Both the position numbers and the translations under genes were made by a program. Of a DNA stretch of 64,000 nucleotides, positions 7,618-17,663 are shown piece after piece. The notes beneath the pieces were generated by a model. The model made no database searches and had not been told where the DNA came from. It saw only the letters and a list, made by a program, of their open reading frames with translations. The DNA is from Microcaldota archaeon (GTDB lineage: Archaea > Micrarchaeota > Micrarchaeia > Norongarragalinales > SBBD01). The DNA lies in assembly GCA_016212475.1 (NCBI GenBank), contig JACRGC010000002.1, forward strand, positions 1 to 64,000, written 5' to 3'. The stretch's first letter is position 1; each line of letters starts with the position of its first letter.

Positions 7618-8727
7618 ATGGAAAATAAGGCAATCGTCATTGGCGCATCAGCAGTAGGCTCAATTACTGCAAAGGAGCTTTCCCGCAGGGGAATTGAGGT
7701 TGATTTGCTGGAAGAGGATTCGCGCGTTGGCAAATTCGGAAAATGCGGAGGGATTTTTTCAAAGCATGGAATGGATTACACGGGTATCAACTACCAGGAT
7801 CTGATTTTGAATGAAATCAAGGGCGCAAGGATAATTGCCGGAAAAGAAGAGCTAAATGTCAGAACGCCACAAACGCAGGCAGTTGTTCTTTCAAGGCAGG
7901 CATTTGATGAACGGGCAGCTGATGAGGCAGTTTCCGCCGGAGCAAACCTGCATTTGAATAGCCGCGCCCGCAATTTTGACACAAACGGCAAAATAACCGT
8001 TAAAACCACCGATAATCATTCTTATTCTGCAAATGTAGCAATCGGTTGCGATGGCAACTCCTCAATTACCGCAAGAAAACTCGAATTTCCTGAAATTCCG
8101 CAATCTGATTATGTGATCAGCTACCAAGCAGAATTTGACAAGGCAAATGTCCCAACTCCCGACATTGTCGATTTGATTTTGGATCACAAATATTACAAGA
8201 ACTTTTTTGCCTGGACTATACCTATTTCAGATAAGAAAATCCGAATAGGAATTGCAACAACTGAAATCAAAAAAATCGAGGATGCCAAAAAAGCAGCTTT
8301 TGCAGATCCATACCTTTCTTCCCTAATTAAAAACGCCAATAAAACTTTCGAATTCTACCACATGATTCCCCTAAAATACAGAAAAACAACGCAAAAAACC
8401 TATGGAAGTTCACACGTTCTGCTTGCCGGCGATTCTGCCGGGCAGGTGAAGGCAACTTCCGGCGGTGGAGTCAATTTCGGCGCCAAATGCGCAAAAGTAG
8501 CCGCCGAAGAAACCGCAAATTACCTTCTTCATGAAAAACCCCTCGAATACGAAAAAAACTGGCGAAAAAAACACGGAAAAACCCTCAAATTCCACTATAT
8601 TCTCCACCGGATGTACCGATTGATGCCCAATTGGCTCTCTGAAATGGGAATAGGTGTCAGCCGGCGAATCGGCATGCAGCCCCTGCTTGAAAAATACGGG
8701 GATATGGATTATGTGTTCAAAATTTGA
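7618..8727 (+). CDS. Geranylgeranyl reductase family FAD-dependent oxidoreductase
   Basis: 369 aa with an N-terminal Rossmann motif ('IVIGASAVGSITAKELSRRG', a variant of GxGxxG), 'GKCGGIFS' near 40, and the FAD-binding 'AGDSAGQVKATSGGGVNFGAKCA' near residues 275-297, which is typical of archaeal digeranylgeranylglycerophospholipid reductases. The reaction saturates the isoprenoid chains of archaeal membrane lipids. The length is near the usual 390-400. It stands alone behind the direct-repeat element. Confidence 0.88.
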   Translation: MENKAIVIGASAVGSITAKELSRRGIEVDLLEEDSRVGKFGKCGGIFSKHGMDYTGINYQDLILNEIKGARIIAGKEELNVRTPQTQAVVLSRQAFDERAADEAVSAGANLHLNSRARNFDTNGKITVKTTDNHSYSANVAIGCDGNSSITARKLEFPEIPQSDYVISYQAEFDKANVPTPDIVDLILDHKYYKNFFAWTIPISDKKIRIGIATTEIKKIEDAKKAAFADPYLSSLIKNANKTFEFYHMIPLKYRKTTQKTYGSSHVLLAGDSAGQVKATSGGGVNFGAKCAKVAAEETANYLLHEKPLEYEKNWRKKHGKTLKFHYILHRMYRLMPNWLSEMGIGVSRRIGMQPLLEKYGDMDYVFKI

Positions 8728-8820
8728 TTGAGGTTGAGCGCTATTGAGCACATAACTTGCTAAATTTTACCTAACTCTCAAAATCTGTGATTTTTACCCG
8801 TTTTTGCGCCCATCAAATGT

Positions 8821-8830
8821 TTTATATTAA
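8821..8830 (+). promoter_or_regulatory. TATA box of the RelA/SpoT-homologue gene
   Basis: 'tttatattaa' lies 33 bases upstream of the ATG at 8863, so transcription should begin about 10-15 bases before the start codon. That is the usual short archaeal leader. Confidence 0.5.
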
Positions 8831-8862
8831 GGTAATTCCATAAAACACAGAAGGCAAATCCT

Positions 8863-10545
8863 ATGGCATCGACCGAACAAAATAATCATTTAGAAGGGGC
8901 ATCTCCAGAAGAGTTAGTCCATTTGACAAATATTTATAGTGTGTTTGGCACTAAGCATTCCAACCATTATATAGAGGCTGCAAGGCGCCTTAAGGATTTA
9001 AAATTCCCAATCAGGACACAGCTTGCAGGTTTATATCATGGAATTCCGGGCATTATGAGGAGATTAAACGATAAAAATGAATTTACCCATTTATCTCCAA
9101 AGCAAAGGGCAGCTTATCAAATTAAAGTCAGGCAAGTTTTTGATTCGATTCCAAAAAAAGTTAAACCAATTATAGTAAATTATGATAGGCTAAGGCGGAC
9201 AACTGGCGAAAGTGAAATAACTTCCGAGCAAATGGGGGATTTTCTTCACAGAATTTCCGAGCATAGCGCAGATTTATTTTGGATTAGGGCTGTTGATCGA
9301 TACGATCGCATGCGCGATTTTTCATTGCCTGCAAAGCACAGAGAAAACGCCGCAAACGCCGCATTAAACTTTTATGTCCCTTTGCTTAAGAGGATAAATC
9401 ATTATGCCTTTGCAGGAATGCTAGAGGATATGGCCCTAAGCACACTTAATCCGACTCTGTATTCAAAAATGGAAAAAGTTATTTTGGATAATTTGAAAAT
9501 CAGCGAAAAAAATGCAGAATCTATGCTTCGGCCAATTGCCGAATCAATTCCGGGAGTTACGATCAAGGCCAGGCGCAAATCCGTATTCTCGACTTTCAAT
9601 AAAATGTTTCCAAGAGTCAACATGCTAAAAATCAATCCTGAAAAATTAAGCTATAATAAGATTCGGCAAAATTTTAATGATAAAGTCCGCGATTCTATCG
9701 CTGCACGGGTAATAGTGCCCGTTGCCGATTCCCAGGAAGAGAAATTCCGCTATATAAATGAAGCTGTCGAAAAATTGAGGCAAATGTTCCCTGGGACAAA
9801 GGAAAATCCATTATTTTTCAAAATTAGGAAGAGATTTATCGAAAATCCAAAGCAAAATGGGTATCAATCCATTCATGCCCAAGTTTATGAAAATCCAAAA
9901 GCTAAAAATCCAATTTTTGAAATCCAAATCAGAGATTATTTAATGGATTGGCTATCAGAATACGGCGGTCAAGCTGAAAAAATTCCTTTGAATAAAATTT
10001 ATGGCAATTTACCATCAACGAATGCCATTTTAAGAACAGATCAGGCTCACGATGATTACAAAAACACTTCCTACGGAACAAAGACTGTCAAGCCCGATCT
10101 TAACGTTTTGCTAAATTTGCGGCTTTATTCACTTTATTTAAAAACGAATAAATCTGGTACCTTTCCAGACAGTTTTGAGTTAAGGTCATTTTTAAAAAAT
10201 AAAAAAGAGCTAATAAGAAAAGAAAAGGTTATCGCCCCAAATACTGTTTTAGCGGATATGGCTGGGCCTCGCTCGCTTCCCGAGGGGTCAAAAGTATTCG
10301 ATTTATTAGTTTCCGCACATCCTTATCAAGCAGATTCAATCCGGGAAATCGAACAGATTTCCCCAAACGGGGAAAAAATTAAGGTTTCTTTGAGTTCGCC
10401 TGTCTTGTTTGGACATACCTATTTGCCAAAATTTGAAAAAACACGGGAAATCGATTATTTCAAGCCCTTTGCAACGACACCGGAAGCAAAGCAATGGCTT
10501 TCAAACAAGCAAAAACTTCTTGATGCTCTGAAAAAGAAAAAGTAA
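8863..10545 (+). CDS. RelA/SpoT homologue with degenerate HD domain and (p)ppGpp-synthetase-like domain
   Basis: 560 aa. Residues about 30-210 follow the SpoT HD-domain pattern ('RAVDRYDRMRDF', 'FYVPLLKRINHYAFAGMLEDMA'), but the HD dyad position reads 'LYHG', so hydrolysis is probably lost. Residues about 233-370 match the synthetase domain: 'KARRKSVFSTFNKM' (ATP-binding basic residues), 'RDSIAARVIVP' (metal-ligand Asp), 'KQNGYQSIHAQV' and 'FEIQIRDYLMDW' (catalytic Glu). A TGS-like stretch follows at about 455-520 ('MAGPRSLPEGSKVFDLLV'). It would make an alarmone such as (p)ppGpp or (p)ppApp. Such proteins are rare in archaea. It may be horizontally acquired, and its product is untested. Confidence 0.82.
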   Translation: MASTEQNNHLEGASPEELVHLTNIYSVFGTKHSNHYIEAARRLKDLKFPIRTQLAGLYHGIPGIMRRLNDKNEFTHLSPKQRAAYQIKVRQVFDSIPKKVKPIIVNYDRLRRTTGESEITSEQMGDFLHRISEHSADLFWIRAVDRYDRMRDFSLPAKHRENAANAALNFYVPLLKRINHYAFAGMLEDMALSTLNPTLYSKMEKVILDNLKISEKNAESMLRPIAESIPGVTIKARRKSVFSTFNKMFPRVNMLKINPEKLSYNKIRQNFNDKVRDSIAARVIVPVADSQEEKFRYINEAVEKLRQMFPGTKENPLFFKIRKRFIENPKQNGYQSIHAQVYENPKAKNPIFEIQIRDYLMDWLSEYGGQAEKIPLNKIYGNLPSTNAILRTDQAHDDYKNTSYGTKTVKPDLNVLLNLRLYSLYLKTNKSGTFPDSFELRSFLKNKKELIRKEKVIAPNTVLADMAGPRSLPEGSKVFDLLVSAHPYQADSIREIEQISPNGEKIKVSLSSPVLFGHTYLPKFEKTREIDYFKPFATTPEAKQWLSNKQKLLDALKKKK

Positions 10546-10657
10546 GGAAGCTATAAACCTAACCTCGGATTCGTTTCTTTCCATTTCCGCTATATTTTTA
10601 TTACCAAACAAGGCTAACCTATCTAATTAAATTCGCCTGAGCTGAAATGGAATTATC

Positions 10658-13354
10658 ATGCTAACAAAAGAATCCTTGATTAGGGAATTTGAAAAGGAAT
10701 ACAAGAAATACTACGAAGTTGAGCTGTTTAGGAAGGAAGGTTTTACTCGAAAGAAATGCAAAACCTGCAATAAGGCATTCTGGTCAACAACAGCTGAAGC
10801 GAATTGTGGAGATTCATCCCATAACGATTATTCCTTTTTTGGCAAGCAGCGCCCAAAATCAGAACTGCTTACCTACTCTCAATTCTGGAAAAAATACGCT
10901 GATTTTTGGAAGAAGAACGGGCACGAACTTTTACCGAGGTATCCGGTTATTTGCAGATGGCGTGATGATCTCTATTTTACAATTGCCAGCATTGTGGATT
11001 TCCAGCGTCTTGAAAAAGGCAAAGTGGTTTTTGAATACCCCTCTTCTCCGCTCATGGTACCTCAAATCTGCCTTCGCTTTGTTGATATTGCAAACGTAGG
11101 TGTAACTGGAAGGCACCTTAGCTGTTTTATGATGGCCGGACAGCATGCATTCAATGAGAAAAAATCTTTAAAGGGGGAAAAATCAAAAGAATATTGGAAG
11201 GACGAAACAATTGAATTCAATTTCAAATTCCTAACCCAAGTTCTTGGAATTCCAAAGGACAAAATCACATACGGCGAGGATCTTTGGCACATGCCAGATT
11301 TTTCAGCATTTGGCCCATCAATTGAAAGCTTTTCCGGCGGTCTTGAATTAGTAAACAGCGTTTTCATGCAATTTAGGGCAACTTCGGATGGCAAATTCGA
11401 AGAGCTTGACACTCGTGTAATTGATGTTGGCTGGGGGTTTGAAAGATTGCTTTGGTTTTACAACAAGACCCTTTCGGTTTACGATTCCGTGTTTCCTGAG
11501 GAAATCGCATTCATGCGAAAAAAATCCCATCTTGAAATTGATGACAAGCTCTATGAGAACTATTCCAAACTGGCTGCTAAACTAAACATCGAAGAAGTGC
11601 ATAACCTTAAGGAGGAAAAGGAAAAAATCGCATCCAACCTTGGGATTTCACTTGCACACTTGGAAAAGACAATTGCTCCGCTTCAGGCAATTTACGCAAT
11701 TTCCGACCATTCAAGAAGCCTTCTTTTTGCGCTAACCGATGGGGCGCTTCCATCCAATTCTGCTGGGGGCTACAATTTGCGTATTTTGCTACGAAGGGCT
11801 TTTGGTTTCATTGACGAGTATGGATTCGATTTTGACGTTTTTGAAATCATGCAAATGCAGGCAAAAGGCTACAAGGAAATATTCCCGGAGCTTTCTGAAA
11901 ATTTGGAAGGGATCAAGCAGGTTCTCATAATTGAAAGAAGGAAATACGAGGAAACCAAGGAAAAGGCAAAGCGGCTTGCAACAGAAATTCTAAAGAAAGG
12001 CGATTTGAACGCGGAAAAACTCCAGATGCTCTATGAATCGCACGGAGTCACTCCGGAAATTTTGGAAAATGTTGCAAAATCACTTGGCATAGAGGCAAAA
12101 ATACCCACGGATTACTACCGAAAAGTCACTGAAAAGCACATAATGGATACGAAAACCAAAAAAGATCCCCTCCTTGAAAACGCAAAGTTCCAAAAACTTC
12201 CAAAAACCAAATTGATTTACTATGAGGATGTGAACAAACTTGCGGATTTGGCAAAAGTGATTGCAATTTTTGATGATAAAATTGTTTTGGATAAATCAAT
12301 CATCTACCCTGAAGGCGGAGGGCAAGTTGCGGATTTTGGGACAATTGGGCAGGCTAAAGTTTTGGACGCACAGAAAACAGATGGAGTTGTTCTGATGAAG
12401 GTGGATAAGCCAAATCTTCTAAAGGAAGGCTCAAGTTATGATATTTTGGTGGATAAGGCTCGTCGCATGTCCCTTCGAAGGCACCACTCTGCAACCCACA
12501 TAATGATTGCAAGCTGCCGACAAATTCTTGGAAATCACATCTGGCAAGCTGGCGCTAAAAAAGAAGAAGAGGAAGCGCATTTGGATATTACTCACTATGA
12601 AAAACCTTCCCTTGAGCAGCTCCAAAAAATCGAGCAGCTCGCAAACAAGCACGTCCTTGACAATGTGAAAGTCAACATCAATTTCTGGAACCGAGGGGAA
12701 GCTGAAAGAAAATACGGCTTTAGGCTCTATCAAGGAGGCGGGGCAATTGGGAATGTAATACGGGTTGTCGAATACGTTGGAGTTGATGTCGAAGCTTGCG
12801 GGGGGCTCCACTGCGAATCTTCCGGAATGGTTGGCATAATAAAAATCGTCGGATGTGAACAGATTCAAGACGGAGTTGTTAGGATCAGATACAAAGCCGG
12901 AGAGCAAGCACTAAAATGGATCCAAAAACGCGAGGAAATCCTGAAGAATGCCTCATTTGAGCTAAAGGTGCAAGAAGAGCAGCTTCCAGCAACGGTAAAA
13001 CGCTTTTTTGATGAGTGGAAAAGCCTAGGAAAACAGCTTGAAAAGGCTCAGGAGGATATGGCAAACAATTCGGCAATAAAATTGGTGCATGAAGCAAAAG
13101 AGATGCTAAAAGAGGCGCATTCAAAAAAGCTTATCAAATTGGAGCTTAGGCTTTCGCCCCCGCTTCTTGAAAGGGTTGCTCTCGAGGTTTCAAAGGTTGA
13201 GGGGATGGCGATCCTATTAACAAATCCGGATGGGTTTGCAATTGCAGCTGTAAATGAGCATTCCAAACTATCCGCATTAGATCTAATCAAGGAAGCCGGA
13301 GCAAAGGGCGGAGGCAACAAAAACATTGCAAGAGGGAAAATCATTCAGAAATAG
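10658..13354 (+). CDS. alaS: Alanyl-tRNA synthetase, archaeal type
   Basis: 898 aa, the archaeal AlaRS length. The N-terminus has a Cys-containing extension ('KKCKTCNKAFW') followed by the class II catalytic core ('FEYPSSPLMVPQICLRFVD', 'GWGFERLLWFYN'). The editing domain carries the zinc-binding 'RRHHSATHIM' and 'VEACGGLHCE' motifs. The C-terminus keeps the DHHA1-type 'AGAKGGGNKNIARG'. It charges tRNA-Ala and clears mischarged Ser/Gly. A TATA-like 'ctatatttttatt' lies about 60 bases upstream. The 3' end overlaps the convergent gene by 14 bases. Confidence 0.97.
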   Translation: MLTKESLIREFEKEYKKYYEVELFRKEGFTRKKCKTCNKAFWSTTAEANCGDSSHNDYSFFGKQRPKSELLTYSQFWKKYADFWKKNGHELLPRYPVICRWRDDLYFTIASIVDFQRLEKGKVVFEYPSSPLMVPQICLRFVDIANVGVTGRHLSCFMMAGQHAFNEKKSLKGEKSKEYWKDETIEFNFKFLTQVLGIPKDKITYGEDLWHMPDFSAFGPSIESFSGGLELVNSVFMQFRATSDGKFEELDTRVIDVGWGFERLLWFYNKTLSVYDSVFPEEIAFMRKKSHLEIDDKLYENYSKLAAKLNIEEVHNLKEEKEKIASNLGISLAHLEKTIAPLQAIYAISDHSRSLLFALTDGALPSNSAGGYNLRILLRRAFGFIDEYGFDFDVFEIMQMQAKGYKEIFPELSENLEGIKQVLIIERRKYEETKEKAKRLATEILKKGDLNAEKLQMLYESHGVTPEILENVAKSLGIEAKIPTDYYRKVTEKHIMDTKTKKDPLLENAKFQKLPKTKLIYYEDVNKLADLAKVIAIFDDKIVLDKSIIYPEGGGQVADFGTIGQAKVLDAQKTDGVVLMKVDKPNLLKEGSSYDILVDKARRMSLRRHHSATHIMIASCRQILGNHIWQAGAKKEEEEAHLDITHYEKPSLEQLQKIEQLANKHVLDNVKVNINFWNRGEAERKYGFRLYQGGGAIGNVIRVVEYVGVDVEACGGLHCESSGMVGIIKIVGCEQIQDGVVRIRYKAGEQALKWIQKREEILKNASFELKVQEEQLPATVKRFFDEWKSLGKQLEKAQEDMANNSAIKLVHEAKEMLKEAHSKKLIKLELRLSPPLLERVALEVSKVEGMAILLTNPDGFAIAAVNEHSKLSALDLIKEAGAKGGGNKNIARGKIIQK

Positions 13355-13733
13355 TTGAATTTTTCTTTATCTTTTTTTGCCTATTGATAGCTTCCCGTTC
13401 TCTAAACAATGCAGAATTTGTGTCGACCTTTAGAGGGTTGCCCATCGAATCCTGTGAATGGATGCGCCTCATATCTTTCATGAAATTTTTTCCAATCGCT
13501 TTTTGGATTTCCCTAGAATTTATAGAATCTTGATTTGGCTGTTTTTTTGGCTTGGAATAAAACGATTCCGGAGTCAAATAGTTGATTTTTTCCTTTTCTT
13601 TTACGAGTTTAATCTGCTCCGGGGTTATGATTTTTAGGGGAAGCGGGATTAATGTAAGTGCGCCTGTCAATGCAAGAGTTCTGAGCAATTTGGCTTTCCT
13701 TGATTTTTTTGGTTTTTCCATGTTGTTTGCCAT
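13341..13733 (-). CDS. Hypothetical protein with N-terminal membrane anchor
   Basis: 130 aa: a basic start ('KPKKSRKAKLL'), one hydrophobic stretch (about 18-36, 'LALTGALTLIPLPLKII'), then a polar, lysine-rich tail with no recognised domain. The orientation is probably a single membrane anchor or a signal peptide. Its last 14 bases overlap the end of alaS on the other strand. It starts about 140 bases from the start of the divergent helicase gene, so regulation could be shared. Confidence 0.5.
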   Translation of the reverse strand: MANNMEKPKKSRKAKLLRTLALTGALTLIPLPLKIITPEQIKLVKEKEKINYLTPESFYSKPKKQPNQDSINSREIQKAIGKNFMKDMRRIHSQDSMGNPLKVDTNSALFREREAINRQKKIKKNSTISE

Positions 13734-13870
13734 TTAACCTTGGGTTTTGAAATTTATATGCATTCGGTTTGCTTGGTTAATCCATCATTCCAATTTCATT
13801 GCACTCCATACAACCGTTTTTAAATTTTTTTAGGTTTATTCCAATCAACACCGATTTTCATGTGGGAATA

Positions 13871-16800
13871 ATGGCAAACGAATATAGCAAACTACTCGAT
13901 TCCATTTCTGAGGGAGGGCAGCAAAAAATTTCAGTTCCAAAAGCACTGGAAGTTTTGCGCGATCAATTGACGGACATCTCCAAAAACAACAAATCCCTCC
14001 ACATTTCAAGGCTTAGCATGCGGCTCCATTTCGACCTATCTGAAATTTTGGAAGGAGATAAATCCGAGGCAATAAAACTTTCCGAAAAAATCGATGCAAG
14101 AAAGCCGCTTCGGCTGGTAAAAGTAATAACCCCAAGGGAGGATGAAATGGCTTCCTCCTACAGATTGACGCATCTCCAGCGTGAAGCGGATTTCATTGAA
14201 AAAGAAACCGGAAACTATGATGTTTACATAGGCTATCCATTCGTTGAAGGCGCATTTGGGGACGGGACGCATTTCAAGTGCCCGCTTCTTTTGTATCCGG
14301 CAGTAATTGAAAAGGATTACAAAAAATTGGAATTTACAGCAAAGCCAGATGCCGATAGAACTCCAATTCTTAACAAAACCTTCATCATCGCCTACCAGAA
14401 ATTCAACCGCATAAAATTCAATCCTGAATATGATTTTGAAATTGAAGAAGGGGAAAACGGCTTTTTGAAAAATGGCATCAAGAAATGCGAGGAGCTTGGC
14501 ATAAAATTCACAAACAAGCAAATTCTTGAATTGGGCGTCACTGAATACGACCCCAAAGGCCAAAAACGAAGTGCAAATAGCATTTCCCTTAGGAATTTTG
14601 CAATCCTTGGGCTGTTTCCTCAAACATCATCAACCCTTCTTGCGGATTACGAATCACTGATGAAGGAATCCCCCAAAGAAGGCGCGCTTTATTCGTTTTT
14701 CAATGGCGAGGCGCAGGATAAAAGTGAATGGCTAAAATCAAACGAACATGCCAACAAAGCGTATTTGGTAACCGATGTTGATGCCTCCCAGGAAAAAGCC
14801 CTCCTTTCACTTGAAAAACTTGGCGGAATTGCAATCCATGGCCCTCCCGGAACTGGCAAATCACAATTAATTGTCAATATTTTGGCAGATAGCGTGGCAA
14901 AAGGCAAAAGGACTCTTCTTGTCTGCGAAAAAAGAGCTGCTCTTGACGTAGTTTTCAACCGGATGTCATCAATTGGGCTTGGAGACATGGTTGCGCTTGT
15001 GCATGATTACAACAAGGATCGCCATTCGGTTTTCCAAAAGGCAGCAAAAAACATCGACGAATTTTCCTTGCAGGATGTTTTGCCAGAAATCACCGTTGAT
15101 GACAAGGGAAATCGGTCTGAAGAGCTCCTAAACCAGCTTGTATCGTATCATTCCAATCTTAACTTGACCCTTCCTTGCAACACTTCCCTAAAAAACCTCT
15201 ATTCCGTTGACGAAGACCCACTCGCGCTTAAGACCGAATACCTGAATTCGCTTGAAAACGACTTTACCTTCCAAGAGCTTTCGGATGGTTTGGAAAAAAT
15301 TTCAGACATGCTCCAATTGGTTGGAAAAAGCGGAAAAGGCCTAAAGCCGCAGGAGCGCGATAAATTCTCGTCATTCAATGAGGAAAAGCTTAGGGCAATT
15401 GAAATAACCCTCCGGAAGCTTTTTGGGATTTTGGAAAACCTTTCGGATATCCAAGGCTTCGAACAATTTGCATCCCTCCATTTAGATTCAAACAATCTCG
15501 TTTATCCCAAAACAGTTGATTTGCAATCAAAATTGCTTTCTCTTCCAAAAAAATCAAAATCCCTCCTCAAATTTGCGGATTCGGATTACCGGCAGGCAAG
15601 CAAATTCCTTGAAACCCTAAAAAACAGCAACCACGAGCAAAAACTTCCAACCGAATTGATCATCAGGGAAATTTCCGGTGAAAATCTCAAGCTTCAGACA
15701 AAAACCTATTCTGCAATCCTTCTCCTTCGAAAATATAATGAATTCATGAAGGAATTCGAATCACTAGCAAAGGATTTGGAATCCCAAATCGGCTCCCCAA
15801 TCGCCTCGAATCTTGTTTTGGATGCTTCTTCATCAATAGAAACCGCCCACGCTTTCCTAGATGACATGCAAAGTTCCCTTCGGAACAAGGAAAAGGCAAA
15901 AATCATGCAAACGCAGGCGGAGGATTTAAGCAAAAAGGAAACTAACCTTCTTGCAATAGCTAGGAAATTAATGGATCGTGAAAAAGATCAAGAACTAGCC
16001 CTTAGGATACTTAAGCATTCCTTCTATTCCAAATGGATCGATGCCGCTGAAAACACAATGCCGCTTGTGAAAAAACTTGATAGGGCGGCGTACCAGAGGT
16101 ATCGCTTTGAACTTCGCTCCCTCCTTGAAAAACGCAAGTTCAAATCAAGGCAGGAAGTAAAGCGCAATTGGCAGCACATGATCTCTTCGCAAAAATATTC
16201 GTCTCTTAAGGAAATCAAATTCCAATGCGAGAAAACGAAAAACCCCTGGTCGATGCGCAAATTGGTCCGCGAATTCAATGACAAGGGAATTTTGGATGTT
16301 TTCCCGGTTTGGCTAACTTCTCCTGAAACAGCTTCTGCAATTTTTCCCCTGAAAGCAGGCTTATTTGATGTGGTTGTTTTCGATGAGGCTTCCCAAATTA
16401 CTCTTGAGCATGCGGTTCCGTCGCTTTACAGGTCAAAATCAGTTGCAGTTGCCGGCGATGAAAAACAGCTTCCGCCATTTGATTTGTTTTCCTCGCATCT
16501 GACTTCGGATGATGGAGGGGAGGATGATTCGCTTTCAAAACAAGAGCTAAACGAGCTCCTTTCCGTAAAATCCTTCCTTCAACTTGCAAAACGAAGATAC
16601 CCCGAAGTCATGCTTAATTGGCACTATCGTTCCAAATACGAAGAGCTGATAAGTTTTTCCAATTACGCATTTTACTCCGGAAGAATCAGGACAATTGCAA
16701 ACACGCAAAACGACAAAAAAGAGCCATCCATCAAATGGCTAAAAGTGGATGGAAAATGGGACAAGCGAAGGAACAGAATTGAAGCTGAAAAAGTTGTCGA

Positions 16801-17659
16801 GCTGATTTCGCAAACCATTTCAAAGCCAAATCCCCCATCAATTGGCGTTGTCACATTCAATTCATCCCAAAAGGATTTGATTGAAAACCTCCTTGACAAG
16901 AAAGCGCTTTCCGACTCAAAATTCTACATAAATTACAAAAGGGAGCTGGAGCGTGAGGAAAACGAGGAAATCCAATCCCTCTTTGTTAAAAACATCGAAA
17001 ACGTGCAAGGAGATGAACGAGACCTGATTATTTTCTCAATTGGCTACGCCCCAACAGTTGAAGATGGCAAAGTTGTTTCGCAATTTGGAACTCTTAGCAT
17101 TGACGGCGGAGAAAACCGCCTGAATGTAGCAATCACGCGTGCGAAGGAAAAAATCATAGTGGTTTCTTCAATTGATCCGCTTCAGCTTCGGGCGCCTTCG
17201 GAAGGTTCTCTGGGTGTTTCCTACCTTCGCAAGTTCCTCGAATATGCAAAGAACATTTCAGAAGGAAAAAATGAGGATGCCAGCGCGATCCTTAGGGGCT
17301 TTGGGAAGGAAAATTTTGATAAAATTGCGCATGACTCATCTTTATTGGCCGAATCAATTGGCTTAATTGAACGCTTGCAAAAATCCGGCTTTGATGTCAA
17401 AAAGAACGTGGGCTATTCCAAAGGCACATTTGATCTTGCTATTGTTGACAAAAACAATCCCCACAAATTCTCCCTAGGAATTGAAATTGACGGCGTTAAT
17501 TATTCCGGAATCCTTGATGCAAAAGATAGGGACGTTTACAGCCAAAACATCCTAGAAGATAGGGGCTGGAAAACCTACCGGCTATCGAGCAGGGATTGGT
17601 GGGCTGATTCGGATGGCGTCATGCGGGAAATCAAGCAGGAGCTGAAATCGAATGGCTAA
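13871..17659 (+). CDS. Superfamily 1 (Upf1-like) helicase with C-terminal Vsr/DUF559-like nuclease
   Basis: About 1262 aa from ATG 13871; the ORF track start is 24 codons upstream. An N-terminal DUF4011-like region is followed by Walker A 'IHGPPGTGKSQLIV' (about residue 323), a long helical insertion (about 430-800), Walker B 'VVVFDEASQITLEHA' (about 833), 'VAGDEKQLPPF' and the C-terminal motifs 'ENVQGDERDLIIFSIGYAP' and 'NRLNVAITRAKEKII'. The last about 80 residues carry 'GIEIDGVNYSGILDAKDRD' and 'LEDRGWKTYRLSSRDWW', typical of Vsr-like restriction-endonuclease folds. Such helicase-nuclease fusions are often single-gene defence or DNA-processing proteins; no partner gene is obvious here. Confidence 0.88.
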   Translation: MANEYSKLLDSISEGGQQKISVPKALEVLRDQLTDISKNNKSLHISRLSMRLHFDLSEILEGDKSEAIKLSEKIDARKPLRLVKVITPREDEMASSYRLTHLQREADFIEKETGNYDVYIGYPFVEGAFGDGTHFKCPLLLYPAVIEKDYKKLEFTAKPDADRTPILNKTFIIAYQKFNRIKFNPEYDFEIEEGENGFLKNGIKKCEELGIKFTNKQILELGVTEYDPKGQKRSANSISLRNFAILGLFPQTSSTLLADYESLMKESPKEGALYSFFNGEAQDKSEWLKSNEHANKAYLVTDVDASQEKALLSLEKLGGIAIHGPPGTGKSQLIVNILADSVAKGKRTLLVCEKRAALDVVFNRMSSIGLGDMVALVHDYNKDRHSVFQKAAKNIDEFSLQDVLPEITVDDKGNRSEELLNQLVSYHSNLNLTLPCNTSLKNLYSVDEDPLALKTEYLNSLENDFTFQELSDGLEKISDMLQLVGKSGKGLKPQERDKFSSFNEEKLRAIEITLRKLFGILENLSDIQGFEQFASLHLDSNNLVYPKTVDLQSKLLSLPKKSKSLLKFADSDYRQASKFLETLKNSNHEQKLPTELIIREISGENLKLQTKTYSAILLLRKYNEFMKEFESLAKDLESQIGSPIASNLVLDASSSIETAHAFLDDMQSSLRNKEKAKIMQTQAEDLSKKETNLLAIARKLMDREKDQELALRILKHSFYSKWIDAAENTMPLVKKLDRAAYQRYRFELRSLLEKRKFKSRQEVKRNWQHMISSQKYSSLKEIKFQCEKTKNPWSMRKLVREFNDKGILDVFPVWLTSPETASAIFPLKAGLFDVVVFDEASQITLEHAVPSLYRSKSVAVAGDEKQLPPFDLFSSHLTSDDGGEDDSLSKQELNELLSVKSFLQLAKRRYPEVMLNWHYRSKYEELISFSNYAFYSGRIRTIANTQNDKKEPSIKWLKVDGKWDKRRNRIEAEKVVELISQTISKPNPPSIGVVTFNSSQKDLIENLLDKKALSDSKFYINYKRELEREENEEIQSLFVKNIENVQGDERDLIIFSIGYAPTVEDGKVVSQFGTLSIDGGENRLNVAITRAKEKIIVVSSIDPLQLRAPSEGSLGVSYLRKFLEYAKNISEGKNEDASAILRGFGKENFDKIAHDSSLLAESIGLIERLQKSGFDVKKNVGYSKGTFDLAIVDKNNPHKFSLGIEIDGVNYSGILDAKDRDVYSQNILEDRGWKTYRLSSRDWWADSDGVMREIKQELKSNG

Positions 17660-17663
17660 AAGT

